Shown here one piece after another: positions 39,672 to 50,276 of a stretch of DNA of 64,000 nt. Position 1 is the stretch's first letter; the number at the start of each line of letters is the position of its first letter. This DNA comes from Dehalogenimonas formicexedens (lineage in GTDB: Bacteria > Chloroflexota > Dehalococcoidia > Dehalococcoidales > Dehalococcoidaceae). The position numbers and the translations under genes were made by a program. Below the pieces are notes generated by a model. It saw only the letters and a list, made by a program, of their open reading frames with translations, did no database searches and had not been told where the DNA came from. The DNA lies in contig NZ_CP018258.1 of assembly GCF_001953175.1 (NCBI RefSeq), positions 772,210 through 836,209 on the forward strand, in the 5' to 3' direction.

Positions 39672-41432
39672 ATGTTAGATCCAACAAAACTTCAGGACTG
39701 GCAGATAGCGGAAGAATCCGAAAAGTCGATGAGACCGGTATCCCGGCTGGCGGCTGAATGGGGCATTCTGGAAAATGAACTCTTGCCCTACGGACATTAT
39801 TTGGGCAAAGTGGATTACGCCCAAGTACTGGAACGTCTCAAAAATGAGTCCGATGGCATGTACATCGACGTCACCGCAATCACCCCTACCCCGCTCGGCG
39901 AAGGCAAAAGCACCACAACGATCGGACTTGTTCAAGGGTTAGCCAAGAGAAAAGGCAACGTTTCGGGGGCAATCCGCCAACCGTCCGGCGGGCCGACTTT
40001 CAATATTAAGGGATCGGCGGCCGGAGGCGGGCTTTCTCAATGTATTCCTCTGACTCCTTTTTCGCTCGGTTTAACCGGTGACATCGATTGCGTCACTAAC
40101 GCGCACAATCTCGCTATGGTAGCTTTGACTGCCCGATTACAGCACGAAGCCAACAACACCGACGAATTTTTGGCAAAACGCAAGCTACCCAGGCTGAATA
40201 TCGATCCCAATAATATTCCAATGCGATGGGCCATGGATTTCTGCGCTCAATCATTGCGGGATATCATCATCGGGCTCGGCGGCAAAACCGATGGTTACAT
40301 GATGCGCTCGGGCTTTGCCATATCGGTAAGTTCGGAGGTCATGGCTATTTTGGCGGTGTTCACCAGCCTTCGTGACCTGCGCGAGCGCATCGGACGCATC
40401 GTCGTCGCCTATGATCGGCAGGGCAATCCGGTCACTACCCACGACCTTGAAGTCGATGGAGCGATGACTGCCTGGCTGGTCCGGGCTTCAAATCCGAATC
40501 TTCTCCAGACAATTGAAGGACAACCCGTGATGGTCCACGCCGGGCCGTTCGCCAACATCGCCGTCGGCCAGTCTTCTATCGTCGCCGACAGAGTCGCCCT
40601 GAAATTATCTGATTACCATGTAACTGAAAGTGGCTTTGGCGCCGACATAGGCTTTGAAAAATTCTGGAACATCAAGTGCCGGGTCAGTGGATTGAAACCT
40701 AATTGCGCCGTAATTGTTGCCACGGTGCGCGCCCTGAAGATGCACGGAGGCGGTCCGACTGTTAAACCGGGTAAACCGCTGGACGCAGCGTACACCCAGC
40801 CTAACCCGGTTCTCGTTGAGCAGGGGGCGGCAAACCTCGTCGCCCACATTGAAACGGTGAAACAGTCAAGTATTATCCCGGTGGTTTGTATCAATCATTT
40901 CTCAACGGATTCCGAAGAAGAAATCTCCATCGTCAAAAGAGAAGCTGAACGCGCCGGAGCCAGGGTCGCCGTCTCGCGCCATTGGCTCCTGGGCGGTGAA
41001 GGCGCCCTCGAGCTGGCGGACGCGGTTATCGATGCCTGCCAAGAGAAAAATGACTTCAAGTTGTTATACGAAAGCTCCTTGCCCCTGACCTCCCGCATCG
41101 AGAAGATCGCAAGGCAGGTGTACGGTGCCGATGGGGTATCCTACACGCCGGAAGCCAAAGCTAAAGCCGAAGCCATCGAAGCTGACGCTTCCAAATCGGA
41201 TTTTGCTACCTGCATGGTTAAGACCCACCTGAGTTTGTCTCACGATCCCAACTTGAAAGGCCGGCCTTCCGGGTGGGTTCTTCCTATACGGGATATCCTT
41301 ACATATAATGGCGCCAGATTTGTTGTCCCGGTGGCCGGAGATATTAAATTGATGCCGGGGACGTCTTCCGACCCTGCATTCCGCCGCATCGATGTCGATG
41401 TCGAAACAGGCAAAGTCAAAGGCCTGTTTTAG
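39672..41432 (+). CDS. fhs: formate-tetrahydrofolate ligase
   Basis: The protein has 586 residues. The ATP-binding motif [34 protein letters not shown] and the [33 protein letters not shown] region are typical of Fhs. It makes 10-formyl-THF from formate, ATP and THF, the entry of the methyl branch of the Wood-Ljungdahl pathway. It is the first gene of a C1 operon that continues with folD and the acetyl-CoA synthase genes. In Dehalococcoidia, which lack a full pathway, this branch is thought to serve C1 supply for biosynthesis. Confidence 0.97.
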   Translation: MLDPTKLQDWQIAEESEKSMRPVSRLAAEWGILENELLPYGHYLGKVDYAQVLERLKNESDGMYIDVTAITPTPLGEGKSTTTIGLVQGLAKRKGNVSGAIRQPSGGPTFNIKGSAAGGGLSQCIPLTPFSLGLTGDIDCVTNAHNLAMVALTARLQHEANNTDEFLAKRKLPRLNIDPNNIPMRWAMDFCAQSLRDIIIGLGGKTDGYMMRSGFAISVSSEVMAILAVFTSLRDLRERIGRIVVAYDRQGNPVTTHDLEVDGAMTAWLVRASNPNLLQTIEGQPVMVHAGPFANIAVGQSSIVADRVALKLSDYHVTESGFGADIGFEKFWNIKCRVSGLKPNCAVIVATVRALKMHGGGPTVKPGKPLDAAYTQPNPVLVEQGAANLVAHIETVKQSSIIPVVCINHFSTDSEEEISIVKREAERAGARVAVSRHWLLGGEGALELADAVIDACQEKNDFKLLYESSLPLTSRIEKIARQVYGADGVSYTPEAKAKAEAIEADASKSDFATCMVKTHLSLSHDPNLKGRPSGWVLPIRDILTYNGARFVVPVAGDIKLMPGTSSDPAFRRIDVDVETGKVKGLF

Positions 41433-41443
41433 GTTTGAACACC

Positions 41444-43360
41444 ATGAATAAGCCGATCACCGTCCGTTTCGAGCCCCAGGGCATCTCAGCTCCCGCACAC
41501 GAAGGTGACAACCTGCTGGAAATCGCCAGGAGCGTGGGTGTCGGCATCGCTGCCTCGTGCGGTGGCGATGGGGTTTGCGGCACTTGCAGGGTATCCATTA
41601 AAAAGGGTGACGTAGAAACATCTCCGGGTTCGATCCTTTGCAACGAAGATGTTGCTAACGGCGTGCGGCTGGCGTGCCAGACCCGGATTTTGACAGACCT
41701 GATCGTGTACGTATTACCCGAAGCCCAAGCGCCTGCTTCAAGCGGGCACCTTCGTTCGCTGGTCACTCGAGAAGAAGTCATGGCGGCATCCGGTTGGCGG
41801 TTCGCCCCGCCGGTCTTCAAACTTTTTATAGCGCTACCCCCGCCGAATTTGCGGGATAATTCAAGCGATCTTACCCGCCTGGCCCGGGCTCTCGAATCTC
41901 ACGGCATTGAGAATCCTTCGATTGCGCTTGCTTTTTTGAAAAAATTGCCCGGCGCAGTTAGAGAATGCAATTGGAAAATCACTCTCACGGCGCTGAAAGA
42001 ACAACATGGACTGCGGTTGATCGACGTGGAAGGAGGCGACACCAGAGACCGGAATTACGGGATCGCCTTCGACATCGGGACCACCGGCATCCGCGGGGAA
42101 CTTCTGGACCTGAACGAAGGCAAGGTCCTGGCCCAGGGGGTTGAGTACAATGGTCAACGCGCCTACGGCGACGATGTGATCAGCCGGATCAATTACTCCG
42201 GAAAAAGGGACGGCCTGACCCAACTGCAACGGGCGGTGGTCTCGACCATGAACAAGATCGCATCGGACATGGCTTCCCGTGCCAGCGTCAATACGTCGCA
42301 GATAGCCCATGTCATGGTTGCTGCGAACACTACCATGGTCCAATTGATGACGGGAGTGGAGCCAAAATATCTGAGACTCGAGCCTTACGTGCCAACTGCT
42401 TCTGTCTTTCCTGTTGTTTCCGCAGGAGAAATCGGTCTTGACCTGGGGTACGACGTGCCCGTCTCGACGATTCCATCGGTCGCCAGCTACATTGGCGGCG
42501 ATATCGTGTCCGGTCTCGTGGGAACCGGAATATTCCAGCGTTCCGACACGGTGCTGTATATCGATATAGGCACAAACGGAGAAATCGTGGTCGGCAACCG
42601 GGAATGGATGGTGTCCGCTTCTTGCTCAGCTGGCCCGGCTTTCGAAGGCGGTGGCATCCGACATGGCATGCTGGCGACAGCAGGAGCGATCGAATCGTTC
42701 AGGATTGGCGCCGACGGGAGCCCGAACATCACCACAATCGGCGGAGACAAACCCCGCGGCATTTGCGGCGCCGGCTTGATTAGCGCGATATCGGCTCTGT
42801 ATTTAAACGGAATCATCAACCAAAGAGGCAAATTTAATATCGAGGCTTCAAAACACGTTCGGGATGGAGAGGACGGCCCGGAATACCTGCTTGTTCAGGC
42901 GGGTGAGACGTCGATCGGTAAAGATATAGTCTTGACTGAAATCGATGTTGAAAACCTGATTCGCGCCAAGGGGGCGATGTACGCCGGCTATCAAACACTT
43001 CTGGCAAGCGTGGACCTCACCTTCGATGGTTTAGTAAACGTTATCGTGGCCGGTACCTTCGGCAGCCATCTCGATATCGAAGATGCAATTACCATCGGGT
43101 TATTGCCGGACATCGACCGCGGTAAATTCGTGTTTGTCGGGAACGGCTCTCTTCTCGGCGCACGCCTGTCCAGTTTTTCAACTGAACTTATTGAAGCCGG
43201 CAGGAAGGTCGCCGGGCTTATAACCAACATTGAGCTTTCGGAAAATGTTTCATTTATGGAAAATTACACGGCTTCCATGTTTTTACCCCACACCGATGCA
43301 AGCCTCTTCCCTTCAGTCAGCCACGGCGTGATCAAATCGGGGGGTACACAGTCGACATGA
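41444..43360 (+). CDS. RACo-type reductive activator of the corrinoid Fe-S protein
   Basis: The protein has about 638 residues from ATG 41444; a TTG at 41435 is an alternative start. An N-terminal [2Fe-2S] ferredoxin domain (CGGDGVCGTC...ACQ, residues about 35-75) is joined to an ASKHA ATPase part (IAFDIGTTGIRGELLDL, YIDIGTNGEIVVG, VIVAGTFGSHLDIEDAI). This is the architecture of RACo (AcsV/DUF4445), which uses ATP and an electron donor to bring the Co(II) cofactor of CoFeSP back to Co(I). Its presence supports that the AcsC/AcsD cobamide is used catalytically. The stop overlaps the next ATG (ATGA). Confidence 0.93.
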   Translation: MNKPITVRFEPQGISAPAHEGDNLLEIARSVGVGIAASCGGDGVCGTCRVSIKKGDVETSPGSILCNEDVANGVRLACQTRILTDLIVYVLPEAQAPASSGHLRSLVTREEVMAASGWRFAPPVFKLFIALPPPNLRDNSSDLTRLARALESHGIENPSIALAFLKKLPGAVRECNWKITLTALKEQHGLRLIDVEGGDTRDRNYGIAFDIGTTGIRGELLDLNEGKVLAQGVEYNGQRAYGDDVISRINYSGKRDGLTQLQRAVVSTMNKIASDMASRASVNTSQIAHVMVAANTTMVQLMTGVEPKYLRLEPYVPTASVFPVVSAGEIGLDLGYDVPVSTIPSVASYIGGDIVSGLVGTGIFQRSDTVLYIDIGTNGEIVVGNREWMVSASCSAGPAFEGGGIRHGMLATAGAIESFRIGADGSPNITTIGGDKPRGICGAGLISAISALYLNGIINQRGKFNIEASKHVRDGEDGPEYLLVQAGETSIGKDIVLTEIDVENLIRAKGAMYAGYQTLLASVDLTFDGLVNVIVAGTFGSHLDIEDAITIGLLPDIDRGKFVFVGNGSLLGARLSSFSTELIEAGRKVAGLITNIELSENVSFMENYTASMFLPHTDASLFPSVSHGVIKSGGTQST

Positions 43361-44136
43361 CCATTTCCATTGCCATGGCGGGCAAGGGGGGTACCGGCAA
43401 AACCTCCATTGCTTGCCTGATCGTCCGTTATCTCATAAAACAGCGTAGGGTCCCTGTCCTGGCAGTCGATGCCGACCCTGCAGCAAATCTTGACCTTGGC
43501 CTGGGTGTGAATGTTGAAAAAACCATTGGCTCCATTTTGGCTGGTTACAACGAGAATAAACTTGTTATTCCACCGGGTATGTCCAAGGAAGCTCTACTGG
43601 ACTTGAAACTGAACGAGTCGATATTTGAAAGCCAGGATTTTGACTTAATAACCATGGGCCGGGGAGAAGGAGCGGGCTGCTATTGTTTTCCGAACAATGT
43701 CCTGAAATCCTTCATCGACAAACTTTTGCCAAACTATAAGTTCATGGTTATGGATAACGAAGCCGGACTTGAGCATCTAAGCCGCGGCACAACCGAGTCT
43801 ATCGACCATCTGCTGCTCGTCTCAAACCATTCAGTAAAGGGCGTACGTACCGTCGGTACGATAATCCAATTGGTAAAAGAACTGAGACTTAACATCAAAC
43901 ATCGGTGGGTCATCTTGAACCAGGCTCCCGAGACAATCGATCCACTTGTTGAAGCGGAATTCGGCAGGCTGGGCATCTCGATAGGAGCCGCGATACCGGA
44001 AGACCGTCTAATAATGGAATACGACTGGCACCAGCGGTCGCTGCTGGATATGCCCGGAGACTCGGCGTCGGTCCAGGCAATCGATAAAATGATGAACCAG
44101 ATTCTTTCAAAGAATCCGAGTGAGGTTAATTCATGA
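43357..44136 (+). CDS. CooC/AcsF-type nickel-insertion ATPase
   Basis: The protein has 259 residues. It has a deviant Walker A KGGTGKTS, the DADPAANLDLGLGV segment and the cysteine-containing metal-binding motif GAGCYC, as in the CooC/AcsF/CooJ family of MinD-like ATPases. These load Ni into CO dehydrogenase (CooC) or acetyl-CoA synthase (AcsF). With acsB but no CODH gene nearby, an AcsF role for the A-cluster is the better call. It overlaps its neighbours by four bases on both sides. Confidence 0.88.
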   Translation: MTISIAMAGKGGTGKTSIACLIVRYLIKQRRVPVLAVDADPAANLDLGLGVNVEKTIGSILAGYNENKLVIPPGMSKEALLDLKLNESIFESQDFDLITMGRGEGAGCYCFPNNVLKSFIDKLLPNYKFMVMDNEAGLEHLSRGTTESIDHLLLVSNHSVKGVRTVGTIIQLVKELRLNIKHRWVILNQAPETIDPLVEAEFGRLGISIGAAIPEDRLIMEYDWHQRSLLDMPGDSASVQAIDKMMNQILSKNPSEVNS

Positions 44137-45020
44137 CGGCCAGGATTATAAGCGGTACCGAAATTTCTAAGCAGATTCGCGAAGAACTTAAAAATGAAAT
44201 TGAGATGCTTCGCGCCCGCCACCATGTCATACCCGGTCTGGCCACCGTCATCGTGGGCAATGATCCGGCGTCCCAAACCTATGTCGGTTCCAAGGTCAGA
44301 GCCTGCCAGGAGTTGGGGATATTCTCGGCCAATTATCCATTGCCGGAAGAAACGTCCGAGAAGGAATTGCTCTACCTCATCAAAACTTTGAATGACGATC
44401 CGAGGATCAACGGCATCCTGGTGCAGGTGCCGCTGCCGAAACATATCGATGAAAACAGGGTTCTGACGGCGATCTCGCCCGACAAAGACGTGGACGGGTT
44501 CCATCCCATCAACATCGGGCGTTTGGTTATCGGCGAAAAATCCCTGCTGCCGTGTACCCCTGCCGGCATCCAGCAGATGCTGATCCGAAGCAATGTCGAT
44601 ACCGAAGGTGCGGAAGTGGTAGTCGTGGGGCGGTCAAACATCGTGGGCAAGCCAATAGCCAACATACTGTTGCAGAAGGCCGCCGGAGCCAACGCCACGG
44701 TGACCGTCTGCCATTCTGCTACACATGATATGGCCAACCATACCCGAAGGGCTGACATCCTCATCGCGGCCATTGGTAAACCACGGTTTATCACCGCCGA
44801 TATGGTGAAACCGGGCGCCACGGTCATAGATGTGGGAACCAATGAGATCGGCAAAACTCCAGCCGGCAAGAGAATCTTGTGTGGAGACGTCGATTTTGAT
44901 AATGTTAAGGCCGTCGCAAGCGCCATCACGCCGGTTCCGGGGGGCGTCGGCCCGATGACAATCGTTATGCTGATGGCAAACACAGTCAAAGCCGCCAAGA
45001 TGGCTCACGGCTTGAAATAG
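44133..45020 (+). CDS. folD: bifunctional methylene-THF dehydrogenase / methenyl-THF cyclohydrolase
   Basis: The protein has 295 residues. Typical motifs: substrate-binding YVGSKVRACQELGI, VQVPLPKHID, DKDVDGFHPINIGRL, the NADP-binding VVVGRSNIVGKPIANILLQ and PVPGGVGPMTIVMLMANT. It converts 5,10-methylene-THF to 10-formyl-THF and back. It fills the middle of the methyl branch, between fhs and the acetyl-CoA synthase genes. Its start overlaps the CooC stop. Confidence 0.97.
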   Translation: MTARIISGTEISKQIREELKNEIEMLRARHHVIPGLATVIVGNDPASQTYVGSKVRACQELGIFSANYPLPEETSEKELLYLIKTLNDDPRINGILVQVPLPKHIDENRVLTAISPDKDVDGFHPINIGRLVIGEKSLLPCTPAGIQQMLIRSNVDTEGAEVVVVGRSNIVGKPIANILLQKAAGANATVTVCHSATHDMANHTRRADILIAAIGKPRFITADMVKPGATVIDVGTNEIGKTPAGKRILCGDVDFDNVKAVASAITPVPGGVGPMTIVMLMANTVKAAKMAHGLK

Positions 45021-45056
45021 CCGAGATTATTCCACCTCCAGACGAGAGGAACTTTT

Positions 45057-45997
45057 ATGGCTGTAGATATTCCCAGGATCAATTATTCCGGTAGTATACG
45101 TTCAATCAGTCTCGGTGATAGACAGCAAGTCATGGTCGGCGGCGAACAGAGATATTCATTTTACGGTTTTGAAGGATCTTCACCGAATCCGCCCCGTATC
45201 GCCATGGAAGTTTATGATGAAGCTCCATTAGATTGGCCCGAGGCGGCACAGGCGCCCTTCGCCGGTGAGATGAACGATCCGGTCGCATGGGCAAGAAAGT
45301 GCGTCGAGGTGTACGGGGCAGAGATGATCTGCCTGCAACTCCAGAGCACCGACCCGAACGGAACCAACCGGGATGCAGACGCAGCAGCCAGGGTGGTTTC
45401 CCAAGTAGCCCACTCAATCGATGTGCCTTTGATTGTCTGGGGTACGGCCAACCATGAAAAAGATACCGAGGTGCTGCGGGCTGTGGCGGAAGCGGTACAG
45501 GACCGGCGCCTTGTCCTTGGTCCTGTGGAAAAAGGTGATTACAAAAAGATAGCGGCAGCGGCAATGGCATACAAGCATACCGTCATTGCGTCCAGCCCTA
45601 TCGATATCAACCTTGCCAAGCAGTTAAATATCCTGATGGCTAACCTGGGAGTCAATCCCAACGAGATGATAATGGATCCAACGGTGAGTTCTATCGGCTA
45701 CGGCATCGAATACGCATATTCTGTGATGGAACGTATCCGGATGGCGGCGCTCACGCAACAGGATGAAAAGCTCCAATTCCCGCTCATCTGTAATATCGCC
45801 CGGGAAACCTGGAAATCCAAAGAAGCCAAAATCGCAGAATCCGAAGACCCCAGGCTGGGAGATGCCGAAAAAACGCGGGCATTACCCTGGAAGCCATGAG
45901 CGCCACGTTACTGCTTTTGGCTGGCGCCGATATACTGGTGATGCGGCATCCTGAGGCTATTAGACTGGTTAAGGATATGATCGACGATCTTAGCTGA
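45057..45997 (+). CDS. acsD: corrinoid Fe-S protein small subunit (AcsD), with two +1 indels in this sequence
   Basis: The uninterrupted frame ends at 45899, but the last 30 residues ([23 protein letters not shown] onwards) are encoded in another frame to TGA 45995-45997. Removing one A from the A6 run at 45868-45873 and one G from GGG at 45877-45879 gives a continuous 312-residue protein with ...GDAEKRGITLEAM..., the expected AcsD sequence and length. AcsD/AcsC carry the methyl-cobamide that is transferred to acetyl-CoA synthase. It lies between folD and acsB. Both changes are homopolymer extensions, so they are probably consensus errors. Confidence 0.93.
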
Positions 45998-46029
45998 TCT
46001 CGATATTTAGCGATTCCGAGGTTAACATT

Positions 46030-48215
46030 ATGTCAACGATTATTGCCACTGCTGCCATAAACGGCGCTCACCAGTTGGTAGACCGGGGCTGAATCTGCCT
46101 GGCGGAACGCTCTGGTAACCAAAGGTAGCGGCCAACCAGTCGGTTTTCCCAAATACGGCTTACTTCCTTCCGGTAATTTACGGCGTAACCGGTCAAAAAG
46201 TAGAGACCCTCGGCGATGTGGCACACGCAATAGCCAAATGCCGCGAGATGCTGCCTCCGGTCATGAAACCTGAGGACGCTCTCTTATCACTGGATCCGGT
46301 GCTCAATGCCGGCATGGCGGCTCTGTTCGCCGAAGAGATCATTGAGGCGATCCGATACCTGGAACAGCCTGATTATTACACCAAGACCGAGGATCCGATT
46401 GACGACAATATCTGGCTTGGCGCCGCCGATGACGTCATCCTGAGAAAAAGGGGCGTCGAGTTCGTTGACGGGACCGCCCCTGGTTTTGCTGCTATTCTTG
46501 GCGCGGCGCCCTCCGATGAAATCGCCGTAAAAATTGCGACTGAACTGCAGCAGAAAAACCTCTATACCTTTATGAGCGCGGCCAGCGGCGACCAACTATT
46601 AGCGCGGCAGTTACTGCGTTCTGGCATCCAGGTCGGCTGGCCGACCCGGCTGGTGCCCTTCGGTCCGGACACCTCGTCGACCGTTTTCGGGATCGGCTTT
46701 GCCGTGCGAGTCGCCCTCTCTTTTGGCAACGTCATTCCGGGGCAGGCGAAGAGCTTGTTTGAATACTGCAAAAACAGGGTTTACGCCTTTGTGATGGCTC
46801 TTGGCGAAGTGAGCGAAGAATGGGCGGCTACCGCGGCGGGTGCTCTCAACTTCGGCTTTCCGGTTATTGCCGATTCTGCCATTCCCGAAATTCCAAATGC
46901 CATCGTATCGAATGTTTCTCAAGATAAAATCGTCAACCGGGCGATCGATGTCCGTGGGCTCAAGATCGTGATCAACGAAGTCCCGGTCCCGGTGGCTTAC
47001 GGCCCTGCTTACGAAGGTGAGCGTGTCAGGGGTGAAGACATCTACCTTGAATGCGGTGGCGGGCGCACGCCGATGGTAGAGTGGGTAACTTCAAGGCCGA
47101 TCGACGAAGTCACTGACGGTGCGGTTGAAGTCAGTGGACCTGAATTAGATGAGGTTCCCGCCGGCAGCAAACTGCCGTTGGCCATCGTTGTCGAAGTCGC
47201 CGGAAGGCAAATGCAGGACGATTACGAGCCCATTCTGGAAAGGCAGATCCATCACCTCATCAATTACGCCCAGGGTGTCATGCACATCGGCCAGAGGGAT
47301 ATTGCATGGTTAAGGGTGAGCAAAGGGGCGGTTGAAAAAGGGTTCAGGCTGAGTCATATCGGAAAATTGCTCCACGCCAAGTTGCACCAGGATTTCGGCC
47401 GCATCTTCGATAAAATGCAGGTAACCCTTTACACCCGCACCGAGGACGTGCTGGCGATCGTTGCCAAAGCCAAAGAGGCCTACGCCGCTCGTGATGCCCG
47501 CATCGAGGGAATGACCGATGAATCTGTGGAGACCTTTTATTCCTGCCTGTTGTGCCAGTCCTTCGCCCCGTCCCATGTATGCGTGATCAGTCCGGAACGG
47601 ACCGGGCTCTGCGGGTCCTACAACTGGATGGATTGCAAGGCATCCTTTGACATCAACCCCATCGGTCCCAACCAGCCAGTATCCAAAGGCCAGACTCTCG
47701 ACCCGCGCCTGGGCCAGTGGAAAGGCGTTAACGAATATGTTTTCAAAGCGTCGCGGGGTAACGTGGACCATTATAATTTTTACAGCATCATATCGGATCC
47801 TATGACCGCCTGCGGCTGTATGGAATGCATTTCCGCCATACTCCCCTTGTGCAACGGAGTTATGACGGTCAACCGAGAATACACCGATATGACGCCCTGC
47901 GGTATGAAATTCACCACGCTGGCCGGGACCATCGGCGGCGGCGTTACTACACCCGGTTTCGTGGGGCATTCCAAGTACAATATCACCCAACGGAAATTCC
48001 TGGCCGCCGAAGAGGGGATTAAGCGGCTGGTCTGGATGCCCCGTTCCCTTAAAGAAGAGATCGCCGATCTTTTTAACGAGCGGGCAAACGAGATTGGCAT
48101 CCCGGATCTATTGAACCGGGTTGCCGACGAGACCGTTGGTACGACGGAAGAGGCCATTCTTTCCTTCCTGACCGAGATGAATCACCCGGCGCTCTCGTTA
48201 GATCCGCTGTTATAA
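46030..48215 (+). CDS. acsB: acetyl-CoA synthase (AcsB), with two +1 indels near the 5' end
   Basis: Starting at ATG 46030 (MSTIIATAAINGAHQLVDR) the frame is broken by an extra G in GGGG at 46085-46088 and an extra A in AAA at 46151-46153. Removing both gives 727 residues, the normal AcsB length, with the conserved GFPNTAYFLPVIYGVTGQKVETLG. The A-cluster ligands are visible: CLLCQSFAPSHVC, GLCG and TACGCMECIS. The enzyme condenses a methyl group, CO and CoA. No CO dehydrogenase gene accompanies it, as in Dehalococcoides, where the enzyme is thought to cleave acetyl-CoA. The corrections are in homopolymers, so they are likely sequencing or assembly errors. Confidence 0.95.
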
Positions 48216-48228
48216 CAAAGGAGACACC

Positions 48229-49575
48229 ATGGCCCTTTCAGGGATTGAAATTTTCAAATATCTACCGAGAACAAATTGTGGTAAATGCGGCGTGCCCACC
48301 TGCCTGGCTTTCGCCATGAGTCTGGCTGCCGGTAAGGCCGAGTTGAGCGCCTGCCCTTTTGTAACCGCCGAGTCAAAGGCAAAACTTGAGGAAGCTTCTG
48401 CGCCGCCCATCCGCCCCATAACGATAAGCACTGGAAACAAGACGCTCAAAGTCGGTGGAGAGACGGTTTTATTCCGGCATGAGAAAAGGTTTGAGAATCC
48501 CCCGGGACTGGCGATTACGATCAGCGATACCATGCCTGAAGCTGAAATCGATCGCCGTTTGAAAGCTTTGAAGTTCTACACTTATAACCGCGTTGGAGCG
48601 ACCCTCCGTCCGGAACTGGTGGCTCTGAAATATGAGTCCGGCAACCCGGAAACTTACGCATCTTTGGCAAGCCGAGCCAAAGCCGAAACCGACGCAGGCA
48701 TCATCCTGCTGTGCAAAGCCGTCGATGGTATAGTAGCTGCGGCTAATGCCTGCTCAGAAAGAAAACCAGTTCTTTGCGCTATCACAGAATCAAACCTTGA
48801 CCTGCTGGCTCCAATTGCGGTCGATTACAAGCTGCCAGTTGTAGCGCGAAGCGAAAGCCTGGATGGGTTGGCCGAATTGACCGACCGGTTGGTCAAACTT
48901 GGCATCAAGGACATAATCCTGGATTCCGGAGCCCGAAACATCAAAAGCGCCCTGGCGGATCAAGTTGCCCTACGCAGGTTGGCTTTGCTAAAGAAGTTCC
49001 GGTTATTGGGTTATCCGACGATCGCCTTTCCTGGCGAAATGACGGATAACCCCCTGAAAGAAGCGCTGATTGCTTCGATCATGGTAGCGAAATACGCGGG
49101 GATAATCGTCTTGTCGGATTTTCGGGGAGAGACCCTTTTCCCGCTCCTGGTAGCACGGATGAACCTTTTCAGCGACCCCCAGAGGCCCCAGGCTACCGCC
49201 GAGGGCATCTATGAGATAAACGGACCCGATGAGAACTCTCCTGTTGCCATCACCTGCAATTTCTCGCTGACTTATTTCATCGTCTCCGGCGAGATCGAGA
49301 ACACCCGGATGCCTGCCCACCTCTTGATCAAGGACACTGAAGGGCTTTCCGTGATGACTGCCTGGGCCGCCGGAAAGTTCGGCGCCGATAACATCGGCGG
49401 ATTCGTCAAAAAGAGCGGTATTGCCGACCGGATCAAGCACCGCAAGATTATTATCCCTGGATACATTGCCCAGGAAAGCGGCGGCCTCGAAGAACAGCTA
49501 CCTGGTTGGGAGATTATGGTAGGACCCCGGGAAGCGGCTCACCTCCTGTCATATCTAAAATCGAACTGGAAATAG
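48229..49575 (+). CDS. acsC: corrinoid Fe-S protein large subunit (AcsC)
   Basis: The protein has 448 residues. The N-terminal [4Fe-4S] domain TNCGKCGVPTCLAFAMSLAAGKAELSACP has the C-x2-C-x4-C-x16-C spacing; the TIM barrel and the C-terminal corrinoid-binding part (AHLLIKDTEGLSVMTAWAAGKF) follow. It pairs with AcsD to carry methyl groups from methyl-THF to AcsB. Reduction of its cobalt is supplied by RACo earlier in the operon. An AAAGGAGA ribosome site precedes the ATG. The reading frame is intact. Confidence 0.97.
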   Translation: MALSGIEIFKYLPRTNCGKCGVPTCLAFAMSLAAGKAELSACPFVTAESKAKLEEASAPPIRPITISTGNKTLKVGGETVLFRHEKRFENPPGLAITISDTMPEAEIDRRLKALKFYTYNRVGATLRPELVALKYESGNPETYASLASRAKAETDAGIILLCKAVDGIVAAANACSERKPVLCAITESNLDLLAPIAVDYKLPVVARSESLDGLAELTDRLVKLGIKDIILDSGARNIKSALADQVALRRLALLKKFRLLGYPTIAFPGEMTDNPLKEALIASIMVAKYAGIIVLSDFRGETLFPLLVARMNLFSDPQRPQATAEGIYEINGPDENSPVAITCNFSLTYFIVSGEIENTRMPAHLLIKDTEGLSVMTAWAAGKFGADNIGGFVKKSGIADRIKHRKIIIPGYIAQESGGLEEQLPGWEIMVGPREAAHLLSYLKSNWK

Positions 49576-49576
49576 A

Positions 49577-50215
49577 TTGAAGCCGAACGAACAGAAGCCG
49601 AAGCTACCTTCGCCTCCGGGATACGACCAGGCGTACGGCCAATCCTATGAATTGGCTTTTGATCGACTCACCGAGGTTGATCCGACGATATTGGGAATGC
49701 GCAGCGGCGCCTCGCTTGGGCCGGGCCAGGGTATAAAGCTAGATTTTTTGAATTTTCCGGTCATCGTCGACATCAGACAGCGCAGCGTGACCGCAGCAGG
49801 GTTTCCTCTACTTTCGATTTCAGATAAACTGGTTATCCTGCACTACCTTGTCACGGCCGGGGGCAAACCGGCTTCGGGCAAATTGATTTCGTTCAAAGAC
49901 CTCCCCGAGGGTTCGGGTTATTTCCCAACGTTCTACAAAAGGGCGATCGCTCCGATTGTCAATATATTCAACAAGTCCGTTGGTGATCTAATCGGCGCGG
50001 CAAAAAATATTGGTGGAACCCAAATCGCTATGGGCGATCTGGGTTTATCGATCCCTGTCTTTGCCAGGGTCACCTTGAACTGGGTATTCTGGCGCGGCGA
50101 TGACCTTTTGCCACCCGAGGGTTCGATTTTGTTCGATGCCAGCATCACGGATTATCTCCCTGTCGAAGATGTTGCCGTTTTATGCCATTCGGTTGCCAAC
50201 CGGTTAGCCGCCTGA
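49577..50215 (+). CDS. DUF3786-type protein of the acetyl-CoA synthase operon
   Basis: The protein has 212 residues from TTG 49577, one base after the acsC stop. The sequence (YDQAYGQSYELAFDRL, LDFLNFPVIVDIRQRSV, ISDKLVILHYLVTAGG, PVFARVTLNWVFWRGDDLLPPEGSILFDASITDYLPVEDVAVLC) matches my memory of the DUF3786 family, found next to Wood-Ljungdahl genes in anaerobes. The molecular role is not known; the gene context suggests help in CoFeSP or acetyl-CoA synthase function. Confidence 0.75.
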   Translation: MKPNEQKPKLPSPPGYDQAYGQSYELAFDRLTEVDPTILGMRSGASLGPGQGIKLDFLNFPVIVDIRQRSVTAAGFPLLSISDKLVILHYLVTAGGKPASGKLISFKDLPEGSGYFPTFYKRAIAPIVNIFNKSVGDLIGAAKNIGGTQIAMGDLGLSIPVFARVTLNWVFWRGDDLLPPEGSILFDASITDYLPVEDVAVLCHSVANRLAA

Positions 50216-50276
50216 AAAATGCCAAATCATAGACAGCCTGACCCTGCTGGAATATAATAATTTAGATATAAACTTT

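Noticed and set aside
45860-45900. Programmed -1 frameshift on the A6 run of acsD
   Set aside because: A single -1 shift restores the downstream frame but gives a non-conserved junction; two single-base corrections restore the expected KRGIT sequence exactly, and acsB has similar indels next to it.
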